From positions 372,001 to 436,000 of the forward strand of contig NZ_MASR01000001.1 in assembly GCF_001758195.1 (NCBI RefSeq): a stretch of 64,000 nucleotides of DNA, read 5' to 3'. Below, piece after piece: positions 46,004-55,556 of this stretch (position 1 is the stretch's first letter; each line of letters begins with the position of its first letter). A model generated the notes under the pieces. The model was not told the origin of the DNA, searched no databases, and was given only the letters and a program-made list of their open reading frames with translations. The DNA comes from Pseudohongiella acticola. GTDB taxonomy: Bacteria > Pseudomonadota > Gammaproteobacteria > Pseudomonadales > Pseudohongiellaceae. The translations under genes and the position numbers were made by a program.

Positions 46004-47037
46004 GATTTTCCTTCGTCACCGGGCGTTGCTGATTGCGAATTGGCGGGACTTTCGGTTGCGGTATCAGCGTCGGATATTGCTGCAGCCTCTTCTGCCAGAC
46101 TGCGTTTTTCAGAGGCCGGTCGTGTTTCACGAGCTGCCTTGACTACTGGCTCTGGTGCTTCTTCAAAATTCTCGCCTGCCGGAACATCGCTGGCAACATC
46201 ATCGTCAGCGAATTGACGCTGAACGATCTGTTCAATAACCTGGGAGAAGCGCTCGCTGGTGGTGAAATCTACGGCGCTCTGATCAGTCTCTACCCGACAG
46301 CCGCCACGGCCGATGTGCTGGTTTGCAACCACGCGCCAGTTCTCACCACCTTCATCTGCGGCTTGCTGCACCAGGGGCTGGTCCGCAGGATTAACCAGTA
46401 TTCGGACATTATCCCGACTCGGCGGCAACGTTGCCAACGCCTGCCGGACAATTTTCATAATGTGGCTGCTATCAATCATTAATTCTCGTTGAACCACATT
46501 GCGGGCGATTTCACGACTGAGGTCGAGAAGCGCCTTCTCCAGCTGATAATCCTGCTCGTTCACGGCATGACTAAGCTGGGTCAAAATGCCATTGAGTGTC
46601 TTCAGTGTCTGTCGCAGTTCAGCATCGGCTTTCTGCAGGCCTTCTTTATAACCTTGATCAGCGCCCTGCTTTCGACCCTCTTCCAGGCCCTGCTGCAGGC
46701 CGCGCTCCTGCCCCTGTCGTCTGCCTTCTTCCAGACCTTTCTCCAGGCCTTCCTGGCGACCAGACAATAGACCCTCTTCGCGCGCCTTGTCATAAGACTC
46801 GGCACTGTCTACTGCCGTGCTGCCAGCCCTGGCTGGCGTGTTGGGCGAGTCGGTTTCATCACTGGCACTGGCTGTCTGTCCAACGGCCTGACGCAACGGT
46901 GAATCCAGGCGTGGTTCAGCCTGAATAAGTTTGCCACCCGCCCCGATGGTCGGTGGCACCCAACGCATAACCGGAACCTCTTCCAGACTTTTCTGGCTGA
47001 CCCGGGTGGAGCCGTCAAATACATGCCGCTGCATCAT
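46000..47037 (-). CDS. fliH: Flagellar assembly protein FliH
   Basis: Dimeric regulator that holds FliI at the C-ring. The 345-residue product has an N-terminal variable part, a Gly/Glu/Gln-rich repeat region (about 90-130) with the GxxxG pattern [17 protein letters not shown]-type heptads, and the conserved C-terminal domain [16 protein letters not shown]. The last 70 residues are acidic/alanine-rich and extra to the family. Ten bases after fliG. Confidence 0.92.
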   Translation of the reverse strand: MMQRHVFDGSTRVSQKSLEEVPVMRWVPPTIGAGGKLIQAEPRLDSPLRQAVGQTASASDETDSPNTPARAGSTAVDSAESYDKAREEGLLSGRQEGLEKGLEEGRRQGQERGLQQGLEEGRKQGADQGYKEGLQKADAELRQTLKTLNGILTQLSHAVNEQDYQLEKALLDLSREIARNVVQRELMIDSSHIMKIVRQALATLPPSRDNVRILVNPADQPLVQQAADEGGENWRVVANQHIGRGGCRVETDQSAVDFTTSERFSQVIEQIVQRQFADDDVASDVPAGENFEEAPEPVVKAARETRPASEKRSLAEEAAAISDADTATESPANSQSATPGDEGKS

Positions 47038-47047
47038 GCCGTCCTCA

Positions 47048-48073
47048 TCAGATCATTGCCTCGCCGCCGCCGCCAAGCTGAATTTCGCCAGCGTCTGCCA
47101 TACGTCGTGCCACCACCAGAATTTCTTTCTGCGCGGCTTCCACTTCAACAATACGAACGGGTCCTTTTGCTTCAAGGTCGTCACGCAACAGCTCGGCTGC
47201 CCGTTTCGACATATTGGCAAAGAATTTTTCCTTGAGATAATCATCAGCGCCTTTCAGCGCAAGTATCAGAACTTCAGACGACACTTCGCGCAGCAATGCC
47301 TGGATACCGCGGTCTTCGACCTCTCGCAAATTGTCGAATACAAACATCAGATCCTGAATCTGATTGCCCATGTCTTCATCGGCATCCTTGATCGACTGCA
47401 TCAGCTCCTGCTCTACCGCACCATCCAGGTTATTCATGATTTCAGCGGCAGTCTTGCGGCCACCTATGGTTGTCGATGGGTTTGAACCTTTGCCCGAGAA
47501 TTGCTTCTCAAGAATGACATTGAGCTCTTTCAGCGCCTCCGGCTGTACACTTTCCAGTGACGCGATGCGCATCATGATTTCCAATCGCACTTTTTCCGGA
47601 AAATTGGCCAGAATGCTGGCCGACTGATCCGGTTCCAGATAGCTAAGCACGACCGCCTGAATCTGCGGGTGTTCCTGTCGAATGACATCAGCAACTGAAC
47701 GCGGATCCATCCATTTAAGGCTATTGATGCCGGAACTGGAACCACCCAGCAGTATGCGATCCAGAAAACCGCGTGCACGTTCCTCGCCCAGCGCTTCGGT
47801 CAGCATATTCCGGATATAGCCTTCCGAGCCAACACCAAGCCCGCTCTGTGCGCCACATTCCGACAGAAACAAATTCAATACTGATGAGACCGTATCTTGA
47901 GACACAGACTTTAGGGCAGACATTGCCGCCCCAACCTTTTGCACCTCTTTCGGCCCCATCTGTTTGAGGATCTCGGCAGCGTCTTTCTCACCCATACTCA
48001 TCAACAGGATTGCTGCCCGTTCCAGCGATGAGACACCGCGGACCGACGTTTCCATTGCGTTATTCTCAGCCAT
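47048..48073 (-). CDS. fliG: Flagellar motor switch protein FliG
   Basis: C-ring protein that transmits torque from the stator. The 341-residue product has the N-terminal domain binding FliF, the middle EHPQ motif in RQEHPQIQAVVLSYL, and the C-terminal charged helix around KGADDYLKEKFFANMSKRA with RDDLEAKGPVR, the residues that contact the stator. Overlaps the fliF stop by eight bases. Confidence 0.97.
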   Translation of the reverse strand: MAENNAMETSVRGVSSLERAAILLMSMGEKDAAEILKQMGPKEVQKVGAAMSALKSVSQDTVSSVLNLFLSECGAQSGLGVGSEGYIRNMLTEALGEERARGFLDRILLGGSSSGINSLKWMDPRSVADVIRQEHPQIQAVVLSYLEPDQSASILANFPEKVRLEIMMRIASLESVQPEALKELNVILEKQFSGKGSNPSTTIGGRKTAAEIMNNLDGAVEQELMQSIKDADEDMGNQIQDLMFVFDNLREVEDRGIQALLREVSSEVLILALKGADDYLKEKFFANMSKRAAELLRDDLEAKGPVRIVEVEAAQKEILVVARRMADAGEIQLGGGGEAMI

Positions 48074-49760
48074 CGTTAGAAATCCAGTTTTTTACTACCT
48101 GGGCAGCGCGCGCAGGGTCTTCTGCTACCAGCCCCTTGATTGCACCAAGTTGTCGTTCGTAACTCTCAGCGGGACCCGCCAGCAGAATATCATCGCCCCC
48201 ACTCAAGGTCACTGAGTCTTCTTTCATCTTCTGTTCGGCCTTGATGTCCGCGTATCCAACCTCACCGCCAGAATCGCCACCTGAACGCGCGCTCCCACCC
48301 GCAACCGTCAGTCGTTTGAGCGATGGCATCAACACACCAAATACCAGTATCAACACGAACAGAGCGGCCGCAGCCTGACGCAAGGCGGGGGCAAACCATG
48401 ACGCCTGCCAGAAAGGCAGCGCCTCGTCAGTCATGAGCTCGGGTTGCGCAAAGGCCTTGTTGATCACGGTCACACTGTCACCACGACTGGCACTAAAACC
48501 CACCGCGTCGCGCACCAGCGCATTAATGCGTTCCATATCGTCTGCCGACCAACCCTGAGCGTCCTCGCCGGTTGGCTCATCAATAACCACGGCCACCGAC
48601 AACCGGCGCACCGACACCGGGTCATTGCTGGTATAGCTGATGGTCCTGTCAACTTCGTAATTGCGGGTTTCCTGAGTCCGTATGTTTTCCGGCTGCGCGG
48701 TCGCTACATCATCCTGTGCGCCGCCGTCAGCAAGGGTTTCCGGCGTTGTTGCGGCCGCTGGTGGTTGATTCGACAATGCGCCCGGGATGCCCGCAATCAC
48801 ATCACCGGTTGATCTGCGCTCATTCAGCGACTGCGAACTGCGTACGGTCGATGCATCCGGATTAAAGGTTTCAGCCGCCTGTTCAGTACGGGTGAAATCC
48901 ACATCGGCAGACACTTCCGCCGTAAATCTGCCGGCGCCCAGCAGCGGATGAAGTATGCGGTTAACCCTGCCCACCAGGGTTTCTTCATATCGACGGACAT
49001 AGGCAAACTGTTCCGATGCCATCATCATTTCGGCGTTTTCCCCAGTGCGCGACAACAGATTACCCTGCTGGTCTACGACAGTGACGTCTTCAGGCATCAT
49101 CTCGGGGACACTTGATGCCACCAGGTTGGCGATGGACTGAACCTGAATATCGGACAGCTGACGCCCGGAATGCAGCGCCAGAAATACCGACGCCGTGGGT
49201 TTGCGACTGTTGCGAACAAACACCGAGCGCTCGGGCGTCGCCAGATGGACTCGCGCTGACTGGACATGCCGGAAACTGGAGATGGTGCGCTGCAGCTCAC
49301 CTTCCATGCTGCGCTTATAACGATTCTCTTCCATAAACTGACTTGTGCCCAGACTCTGCTCCTGATCCAGGAATTCGTAGCCATAACCGTTGTCTCGCGT
49401 GATACCGGCACTGGCCACCTGCAGACGAATTGAATCCACTGAGTTCGACGGTACCAGCAGAACGCCGGAAGCCGGATCAATCCGGTACGGCACATTGGAT
49501 GTATCCATCACCTGCACCAGTTCAGACGTATCAAAACCCTGCATGCTCGGATACAACGGCTGGTAGCTCTCTTTCTGTGACCACAGCACGACTGAAAAAC
49601 CCAGCGCAATACTGGCAGCCAGCGCGATCATCAGACCTGCCTGACGGGCCAGATTCAGCCGGTTAAAGCCTTTCATGAAATTCGTATTGTAGGAAGATCC
49701 CTGGCCGCCCTCGGTGGGCACCATTGCATTTTGTGACTGCGCGGTATCTGCTGTTGCCAT
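48066..49760 (-). CDS. fliF: Flagellar MS-ring protein FliF
   Basis: Forms the MS-ring base of the motor. The 564-residue product has a first membrane helix (about 37-57), ring-building motifs 1-3 in the periplasm (with SRQLSDIQVQSIANLVASSVP and the beta-collar region), a second helix (about 470-490) and a C-terminal FliG-binding tail. Start ATG is 39 bases past fliE. Confidence 0.97.
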   Translation of the reverse strand: MATADTAQSQNAMVPTEGGQGSSYNTNFMKGFNRLNLARQAGLMIALAASIALGFSVVLWSQKESYQPLYPSMQGFDTSELVQVMDTSNVPYRIDPASGVLLVPSNSVDSIRLQVASAGITRDNGYGYEFLDQEQSLGTSQFMEENRYKRSMEGELQRTISSFRHVQSARVHLATPERSVFVRNSRKPTASVFLALHSGRQLSDIQVQSIANLVASSVPEMMPEDVTVVDQQGNLLSRTGENAEMMMASEQFAYVRRYEETLVGRVNRILHPLLGAGRFTAEVSADVDFTRTEQAAETFNPDASTVRSSQSLNERRSTGDVIAGIPGALSNQPPAAATTPETLADGGAQDDVATAQPENIRTQETRNYEVDRTISYTSNDPVSVRRLSVAVVIDEPTGEDAQGWSADDMERINALVRDAVGFSASRGDSVTVINKAFAQPELMTDEALPFWQASWFAPALRQAAAALFVLILVFGVLMPSLKRLTVAGGSARSGGDSGGEVGYADIKAEQKMKEDSVTLSGGDDILLAGPAESYERQLGAIKGLVAEDPARAAQVVKNWISNDG

Positions 49761-49799
49761 GTTGTTACCCTGCTAGTGAAATCAGCCCGTTATTATCGA

Positions 49800-50177
49800 T
49801 CAGATAGGCATATTCATGATGTCCTGGTACGCACTGACCAGGCGGTTGCGGACTTGTGTCATGGCTTCAAATGACACGCTGGCTTTCTGCATCTGAATCA
49901 TGACCTGGGTGATATCCACTTCCGGGTCACCCATCTCAAATGCGCGTTGCAGGGAACTGGACTGCATTTGTGTTTCGTTGACGGAATCAACCGCCTGCTT
50001 AAGCATGTCGGAAAACCCGACCTTGTCTGAAGCCTGTGTGCCATCAACGCCACGACCTTCGGTGACGGCGTTGGTCAGATCCGGCGCCTGCATCGCAGGC
50101 GTTTGCATCTGGCCACGTATATCTCGCATCTGGGTCAGCAATTGATTGATATCGACTCGATCAGTTACACCATTCAT
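49800..50177 (-). CDS. fliE: Flagellar hook-basal body protein FliE
   Basis: Adaptor between the MS-ring and the rod. The 125-residue product ends in the family region DPEVDITQVMIQMQKASVSFEAMTQVRNRLVSAYQDIMNMPI (core MTQVRNRLVSAYQDIM). AAGGAG lies eight bases before the ATG. Only 18 bases separate it from fleR, so it may be read from the fleSR transcript or a promoter inside fleR; no clear one was seen. Confidence 0.95.
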   Translation of the reverse strand: MNGVTDRVDINQLLTQMRDIRGQMQTPAMQAPDLTNAVTEGRGVDGTQASDKVGFSDMLKQAVDSVNETQMQSSSLQRAFEMGDPEVDITQVMIQMQKASVSFEAMTQVRNRLVSAYQDIMNMPI

Positions 50178-50195
50178 TCGCGTTTCTCCTTATAT

Positions 50196-51632
50196 TTATG
50201 CGCTAACCAGCGAATCAATATTGATACCCATGTCTCGCATGCGGGCGAGTTTGTAGCGAAGGGTTCGGGCACTGACACCCAGCGCCTCGGCGGTTTCTTT
50301 ACGCCGTCCACGCTGTCGCTTCAGAGTCTGCAGGATAACCTCGAACTCACGCTGCTTGAGATCATTACCCAGCGCCTGATTCCCTGCGCTGGCATGCATC
50401 GTCGAGGCTTCGTTGCCTGACTGCCCTGACTCGTCGTTGGCGTGACTGTCCTGAAGCATGGCAGCACCCTGCCCGGAAAAAATAGCGGTGGCATCGCCAT
50501 GATCGTTGCCCGAGTCAAGACCCAGGCTGGCGGCAGAAATAATATTGCCATCCTGAATAATCAACGCTCGCTGCAACACATTGTCCAGTTCGCGAACATT
50601 GCCCGGCCAGTCATAACTCATCAGATCCTGCCTGGCTTGCTCTCCCAGTGTTGTCACGCCGCGGCCCATGCGCGCAGCGTGTTGCTGCAGCAAGCGCTCA
50701 GCCAGGGGCACAATGTCCTGACGTCGGTGCCGAAGTGGCTGCCAGGCCAGCGGGAAAACACTCAGGCGATAGAACAGATCTTCACGGAAGCGACCATCGC
50801 GCACACAGGCACGCAGATCCCGGTTGGTAGTGGCGATAACACGCACATCAAGCTGAAGCGTCTTGCGGCTGCCCAGCCTCTCAACTTCACGCTCCTGTAA
50901 AACGCGCAGAATTTTTGCCTGCAAACCAATGTCCATTTCCGAAATTTCATCAAGCAGAATGGTGCCACCATCGGCCTGTTCGAATTTGCCCGGACTACTC
51001 TGATACGCGCCGGTAAAAGAGCCTTTTTCGTGACCAAACAGTGTCGCTTCAAGCATGTTTTCCGGTATCGCAGCGCAATTAATCGCTATAAAAGGACCAC
51101 TGGCACGTTTTGACTGCTGGTGAATATACTGGGCCAGTACTTCTTTACCGGTACCACTTTCACCAGAAATGAGGACCGTCGCATCGGATTGCGCCACTTT
51201 TTTTGCCAGCCCCAGCATCTGCTGACTGGAGGGTTCGATCGCGATTGGATCCGAGTGCGCCGCCACTTTCTGGGTCAGGTACTTTTCCACGGTTGCCAAC
51301 AACTGTTCTGGCTTGAAGGGCTTCAGCAGATAGTCTACTGCGCCTTCGCGCATGGCCCGAACCGAACTGCCAATGCTGCCAAATGCGGTAATCAGCACTA
51401 CTGGCATGACCGGGAAGCGCGCGCGCAATTGCTGTAGCAGCTCGTGACCGTCCATGCCGTCCATATTGATGTCGGAGACAACCATATCCACGCGCGATTG
51501 CGTCAGCAGATGCAGTGCGGCTTCTCCTGATTCAGCTGTCTTGACATCGTATCCGGCATATTCAAGCGTGTCGCTCAGGGCTTCACGCAGCTCCCAATTG
51601 TCTTCTACTACCAGAATGCTCGCTTTGCTCAT
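50196..51632 (-). CDS. fleR: Sigma-54-dependent flagellar response regulator FleR
   Basis: NtrC-family activator of middle flagellar genes, paired with FleS. Receiver domain (1-120) with phospho-acceptor Asp54 in VVSDINMDG; AAA+ domain (about 135-375) with GESGTGKEVLA and the sigma-54-contact loop as GSFTGA (Ser for the usual first Ala); C-terminal Fis-type helix-turn-helix in RRKETAEALGVSARTLRYKLARM. 478 residues. Overlaps fleS by four bases. Likely acts on the sigma-54 promoters listed here. Confidence 0.94.
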   Translation of the reverse strand: MSKASILVVEDNWELREALSDTLEYAGYDVKTAESGEAALHLLTQSRVDMVVSDINMDGMDGHELLQQLRARFPVMPVVLITAFGSIGSSVRAMREGAVDYLLKPFKPEQLLATVEKYLTQKVAAHSDPIAIEPSSQQMLGLAKKVAQSDATVLISGESGTGKEVLAQYIHQQSKRASGPFIAINCAAIPENMLEATLFGHEKGSFTGAYQSSPGKFEQADGGTILLDEISEMDIGLQAKILRVLQEREVERLGSRKTLQLDVRVIATTNRDLRACVRDGRFREDLFYRLSVFPLAWQPLRHRRQDIVPLAERLLQQHAARMGRGVTTLGEQARQDLMSYDWPGNVRELDNVLQRALIIQDGNIISAASLGLDSGNDHGDATAIFSGQGAAMLQDSHANDESGQSGNEASTMHASAGNQALGNDLKQREFEVILQTLKRQRGRRKETAEALGVSARTLRYKLARMRDMGINIDSLVSA

Positions 51633-52954
51633 TTGCTGCTCCGTGTTGCTGAAGTGCGCTTGTTCTCATGAACGCAGGGCAGAATAAAACCCGCTCGTAC
51701 GCCTGTGATGTTGGAGTCGGACCCGGTGTCCGCGATATTTTCGATAAAGAAACGACCGTTGTGGGCTGACGCTACGACCTGTGCCACCGCCAGTCCAAGT
51801 CCGGTGCCCTGGGCCCGCGTGGTATAGAAGGCCTCAGTTACCTGGTCGATAACAGTTGGATCTATGCCCGGGCCATTGTCCTGAACGTACAGACGAATCA
51901 TGCCCGCCTCTGTTTCATGATCAGTGCACACTTTCAGTTGAACCTGGCTGCCCGCATTCTGGATAGCGTTCTCCAGCAGATTGAGCAAGGCGCCGATCAG
52001 GGATTCCTTGTTGCATGACAATTGACAATCGGCAACACCGTTGACCCAATCGCAAGTCAGGGCTTCCTGGCGGGAATCCGGGCACAGCATGACGTCTGCG
52101 GCAACGCGCGCTTCCTCCAGAATCTGATGTACCGGCATGGTTTCATCCAGAACCGCTTCGCCACGTGCAAAAATAAGCATGTCACGAACCTGACGCTCCA
52201 TATTGTGAAGGCGCGACATCAGTCGTTCGTGTGTGCGGAGATTGCGACTATGATTAACGCCGAGATTGGCGCCCGAGTTGGCGTCCGTATCTGAGCCCCG
52301 CTCAGCGCCCAGCGACGTTGCCAGGTTACCGGCGTATAGCATCGCAGCAGAAAGCGGCGTACGGATTTGATGCGCAAGTGACGACACCATTTTGCCCATT
52401 TCCAGCAAACGTTGATGTCGGCTCAGGTGTTGCTGCAGGCGCCGGGTTTCGGTCTGGTCGGTAATCAGGATGATCTGCCCGGGTTCTTCCTCCAGTGACC
52501 TCGACAATAAACTGACGCGTTTGCCGTTGCTCAACGAGATTTCATGACCGTCATCACTGCGCGGCGCAAAACGGTCACGAATGATATTGACCCATCGCAG
52601 ACCGGTCAGTGGTTCGCCCAACAAAGCCAGCGCCGCGGCGTTGCATTCGGACACAACACCGTTGCCATTGAGCACCAGTACACCGCCTGGCAGCAGTTGC
52701 AGAAGGTTCTGCAACCGGCGGGCGATGCGCTCTTTCTCTGACAATTCCTGCAGTCGTTGTGCGTTCGCTGCTTCCAGTTCGTGCGTCAGATCAAGCACCC
52801 GGTTTTCCAACACCTGATAGCTCTGCGCCAGTTCACCGGAAATCTCATTAAAGGCCTTGAACGCGAGTTCAAGCGCCTTCGCACCTGGTGCGCCCTCATC
52901 ACCATGATGAGCATCGGAGAGTTGCTGAACTGAGTGTAGACTGGAAAACGCCAT
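51629..52954 (-). CDS. fleS: Flagellar sensor histidine kinase FleS
   Basis: Soluble histidine kinase partner of FleR. The 441-residue product has an N-terminal helical/coiled-coil region (about 20-85), a PAS domain (about 85-175), the HisKA histidine in LAHQIRTPLSAAMLYAGNL, and the ATPase domain with the N-box and DNGPGIDPTVIDQVTEAFYTTRAQGTGLGLA (core GTGLGLA). No membrane helix, so it senses an internal signal. A perfect sigma-54 promoter and a FleQ-box-like palindrome lie upstream. Confidence 0.94.
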   Translation of the reverse strand: MAFSSLHSVQQLSDAHHGDEGAPGAKALELAFKAFNEISGELAQSYQVLENRVLDLTHELEAANAQRLQELSEKERIARRLQNLLQLLPGGVLVLNGNGVVSECNAAALALLGEPLTGLRWVNIIRDRFAPRSDDGHEISLSNGKRVSLLSRSLEEEPGQIILITDQTETRRLQQHLSRHQRLLEMGKMVSSLAHQIRTPLSAAMLYAGNLATSLGAERGSDTDANSGANLGVNHSRNLRTHERLMSRLHNMERQVRDMLIFARGEAVLDETMPVHQILEEARVAADVMLCPDSRQEALTCDWVNGVADCQLSCNKESLIGALLNLLENAIQNAGSQVQLKVCTDHETEAGMIRLYVQDNGPGIDPTVIDQVTEAFYTTRAQGTGLGLAVAQVVASAHNGRFFIENIADTGSDSNITGVRAGFILPCVHENKRTSATRSSK

Positions 52955-53004
52955 CAGTGCCTGATCCTGTTGATTATGATTAATCGGGTATCAGGTATGA
53001 GAAA

Positions 53005-53019
53005 GCAATGTCTGTGCCA
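53005..53019 (-). promoter_or_regulatory. Sigma-54 promoter for fleSR
   Basis: The minus strand reads TGGCAC-N5-TTGC, matching all ten conserved positions. The predicted start is near 52994, about 40 bases before the fleS ATG. In Pseudomonas fleSR is switched on by FleQ with sigma-54, which fits. Confidence 0.87.
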
Positions 53020-53070
53020 CTTATTTTTAGCTATAAAAATCAGCTATATAAATATTTTGCGACGCGGCAA

Positions 53071-53086
53071 GGTCAAATATTTGACC
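53071..53086. promoter_or_regulatory. FleQ-box-like palindrome upstream of fleSR
   Basis: GGTCAAATATTTGACC is a perfect 16-base palindrome. Its inner GTCAAATATTTGAC fits the published FleQ-box form GTC-A-N-T-AAA-T-TGAC at the outer positions. It is centred about 60 bases upstream of the sigma-54 -24 element, a normal enhancer distance. FleQ itself is not encoded in the window, so the link is inference. Confidence 0.6.
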
Positions 53087-53115
53087 GAGAAGATGAGAGA
53101 CGGGACGGTTAGTTG

Positions 53116-53142
53116 ACGCCAGCGTTGCGAATCTGCTGGCGT
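53116..53142. terminator. Perfect 8-bp hairpin downstream of dcd
   Basis: ACGCCAGC and GCTGGCGT pair across an 11-base loop, 50 bases past the dcd stop and upstream of the fleS promoter region. It separates dcd from fleSR. No U-run follows on the minus strand, so it is a candidate only. Confidence 0.45.
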
Positions 53143-53192
53143 GTTCATCTGATAATTGACGGTGATCGTTGGCAACGTAATGGTGGAACCGA

Positions 53193-53762
53193 TCAGACTC
53201 TGGGCGTGGTCACACCGGTCTGGCCCATGTATTTGCCGCCACGCTGCTTGTAGGTGACCTCGCACTGCTCATCAGACTGATAGAACAGCATCTGCGCCAC
53301 GCCTTCATTGGCATATATCTTGGCCGGCAAGGTGGTGGTATTGGAGAACTCCAGGGTGACATGACCTTCCCACTCCGGTTCCAGTGGCGTTACATTGACG
53401 ATGATGCCGCAGCGGGCATAGGTGGACTTGCCCAGACACACAGTCAGCACATCACTGGGAATGCGAAAGTATTCCACCGTTCTGGCCAGCGCAAATGAGT
53501 TGGGCGGAATGATGCAGTACGGTTCATCGATACTGACAAAACTGCTTTCATCAAAGTTCTTGGGATCAACCACACTGGTGGTGTGAACATTGGTGAAGAT
53601 CTTGAACTCGGATGCGCACCGAACATCATAACCGTAGCTCGAGGTGCCGTAGGAGATCACCTTGTTGCCATCAATGTAACGTACCTGCCCTGGCTCAAAC
53701 GGCTCAATCATGCCGTGTTTTTGCGCCATTTCACGAATCCATCTGTCAGACTTGATACTCAT
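53193..53762 (-). CDS. dcd: dCTP deaminase
   Basis: Converts dCTP to dUTP for thymidylate synthesis. The 189-residue product carries the trimer and active-site motifs [41 protein letters not shown] and [20 protein letters not shown] (core PLEPEWEGH). The GTG six codons earlier is possible, but [13 protein letters not shown] is the standard N-terminus. Confidence 0.96.
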   Translation of the reverse strand: MSIKSDRWIREMAQKHGMIEPFEPGQVRYIDGNKVISYGTSSYGYDVRCASEFKIFTNVHTTSVVDPKNFDESSFVSIDEPYCIIPPNSFALARTVEYFRIPSDVLTVCLGKSTYARCGIIVNVTPLEPEWEGHVTLEFSNTTTLPAKIYANEGVAQMLFYQSDEQCEVTYKQRGGKYMGQTGVTTPRV

Positions 53763-53933
53763 TGCGTGTTCTGTCTCCACCTGCCAGGTTCGGTCGTCAA
53801 TGCGGCGAACCGTCTGACCTTGCCTGGCGTTCTGCTTAAACCATTAAAACTGAAGCGCGCATCATACGATGGATCGCGCTCAAGATCACTAGATGCCTGC
53901 GAATCAGAGGTGATCGGCACCGCGGCACCGGCC

Positions 53934-55472
53934 CTATTGCGCCATCAACTGCACATCCTCAAACAGACCATCAGAATAGCTGGCCGGGATGCGGTAGCGC
54001 TGCAGGATATCATCTTCGCTGGCAATTGCTTCCAGGTGGTCTATGACCAGCTGAAAACCGGAATCACTGCGCAAAACCACAAATTCACTCTCGTTGCCGC
54101 GCAGCTGTTGCACAAAATCGTAGAAGTCCTGTATCGGCTCACCATTAACAGAATCCACAATCCAGTTGCGTACATCGTGGTAGCCCGAATTGACATCAGC
54201 GGCCAGCACCTGCAGGGCAACAACCATCTCGCGTCGTTCCGGTGAACTCCACTGACTGCGTGCGTGCAGCAGATTGACCGGGGCGCTGCGCGTCCAGTCG
54301 GAGCCCCAACGCTTGATCAGATTCATGTTCAGGGGCACAAACAGAATGCCGCCATAAATGTAATACTCGGGTATGGCATCAAACTCCTCACCCCGAACCA
54401 GGCTGTAGTTTTCCTGGCGACGGCGCGCCGTCAGGGTTACCGTACGTTCTTTACCGTGGCGGGACAGTGTCAACTCCACCTCATCCCCGATCTGCTTCAG
54501 ATCAATCGCGTGTTTGTAGTTGGTTTGCAGGGTTCGGCTCAGGCTGATGGTGCTGTCACCGGCAATGGCAACACCATCGATACTCAGCACCACATCATTT
54601 TCCTGCAACACACCGTCGGCCGGCGAATTACTGAACACTTTTATCACCAGAACGCCGCTTTGATCTTCACGCAGGCCATAGGCTGCTTTGGCTGCCGGAC
54701 TTTCCAGGTCCTGCGTACGAAAGCCGAGATCGGGAAAACCATCGTAACTGCCGTCGCTGGCATCCGTCAGCATGTGACGGAGAATATCCGGCGGCACAAA
54801 ATAACCCAACGATTCTGTGCGGCCGCCCGCAGCAGACTGCATAACAACACCGGCAATCTTGCCATCGACTATGACCGGACCCCCACTGTTACCGGGATTG
54901 ATGGCGGCATCTATCTGACCGGCCAGCAGGTATTCACCTGAATGTGCATACACCTGCTGTTCGACGCGTGACAATATGCCTTTGGTGACGCTCAGGGTGC
55001 GGCCCCCGACGGGGTAACCAAACACAAACACCTCAGTATTGGGTTCAGGCAGGTCGCCAATGGCAAGCGCAGGTGTGTCATTGAAGAAAGCCTCATCCTC
55101 AACCTCAAGCAGGGCCAGGTCAGAGGCATGGGAAACAAAACCAACCCGTGCCAGATAACGCTCCGGGTCATTGTGCTTTTGCACCTGCACATAACTGGCG
55201 TTGGCGACAACATGGGCATTGGTCAGAATGCGATTGCCGTCAATCACCGCCCCCGAGCCACTGCTTTGCCCCGGCGTCATCAGGCGCCAGGGAGTGAAAT
55301 AGTCAGGCGCAGCAGAGGTCGTGTAAATTTTGACAATGGAGCTTTCGATCTCACGGATTTCTTCAGTGATCTGTGCACTGGCTGCACTGCTGAACGTCAG
55401 CAGCCAAGTAAACGCCAGCACAGCAGACAATAAGTACTGCCGCGCGATTACGGCAGAGCCTGCTGCAACCAT
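53934..55472 (-). CDS. Deg/HtrA-type periplasmic serine protease with PDZ regions
   Basis: S1C serine protease, probably in periplasmic quality control. The 512-residue product has a signal peptide (about 1-33, cut near ASA), catalytic His87 (TNAHVV), Asp118 (ASDLALLEV) and Ser196 (NPGNSGGP), a PDZ domain (about 250-340, VFSNSPADGVLQENDVVLSIDG in part) and a C-terminal region (about 360-510) with a second PDZ-like segment. This is longer than DegP/DegQ in the C-terminal half and resembles the Deg9-like branch. ATG at 55472 has AGGGGG six bases upstream; the TTG before it is unlikely. Confidence 0.88.
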   Translation of the reverse strand: MVAAGSAVIARQYLLSAVLAFTWLLTFSSAASAQITEEIREIESSIVKIYTTSAAPDYFTPWRLMTPGQSSGSGAVIDGNRILTNAHVVANASYVQVQKHNDPERYLARVGFVSHASDLALLEVEDEAFFNDTPALAIGDLPEPNTEVFVFGYPVGGRTLSVTKGILSRVEQQVYAHSGEYLLAGQIDAAINPGNSGGPVIVDGKIAGVVMQSAAGGRTESLGYFVPPDILRHMLTDASDGSYDGFPDLGFRTQDLESPAAKAAYGLREDQSGVLVIKVFSNSPADGVLQENDVVLSIDGVAIAGDSTISLSRTLQTNYKHAIDLKQIGDEVELTLSRHGKERTVTLTARRRQENYSLVRGEEFDAIPEYYIYGGILFVPLNMNLIKRWGSDWTRSAPVNLLHARSQWSSPERREMVVALQVLAADVNSGYHDVRNWIVDSVNGEPIQDFYDFVQQLRGNESEFVVLRSDSGFQLVIDHLEAIASEDDILQRYRIPASYSDGLFEDVQLMAQ

Positions 55473-55556
55473 CAAGTGCCCCCTTATAGTTTGATATTAT
55501 TTCTATCGGACAAGAGACCGAGTAGACCTGAATAATTGCTCCGCCGTCAAATGCTT

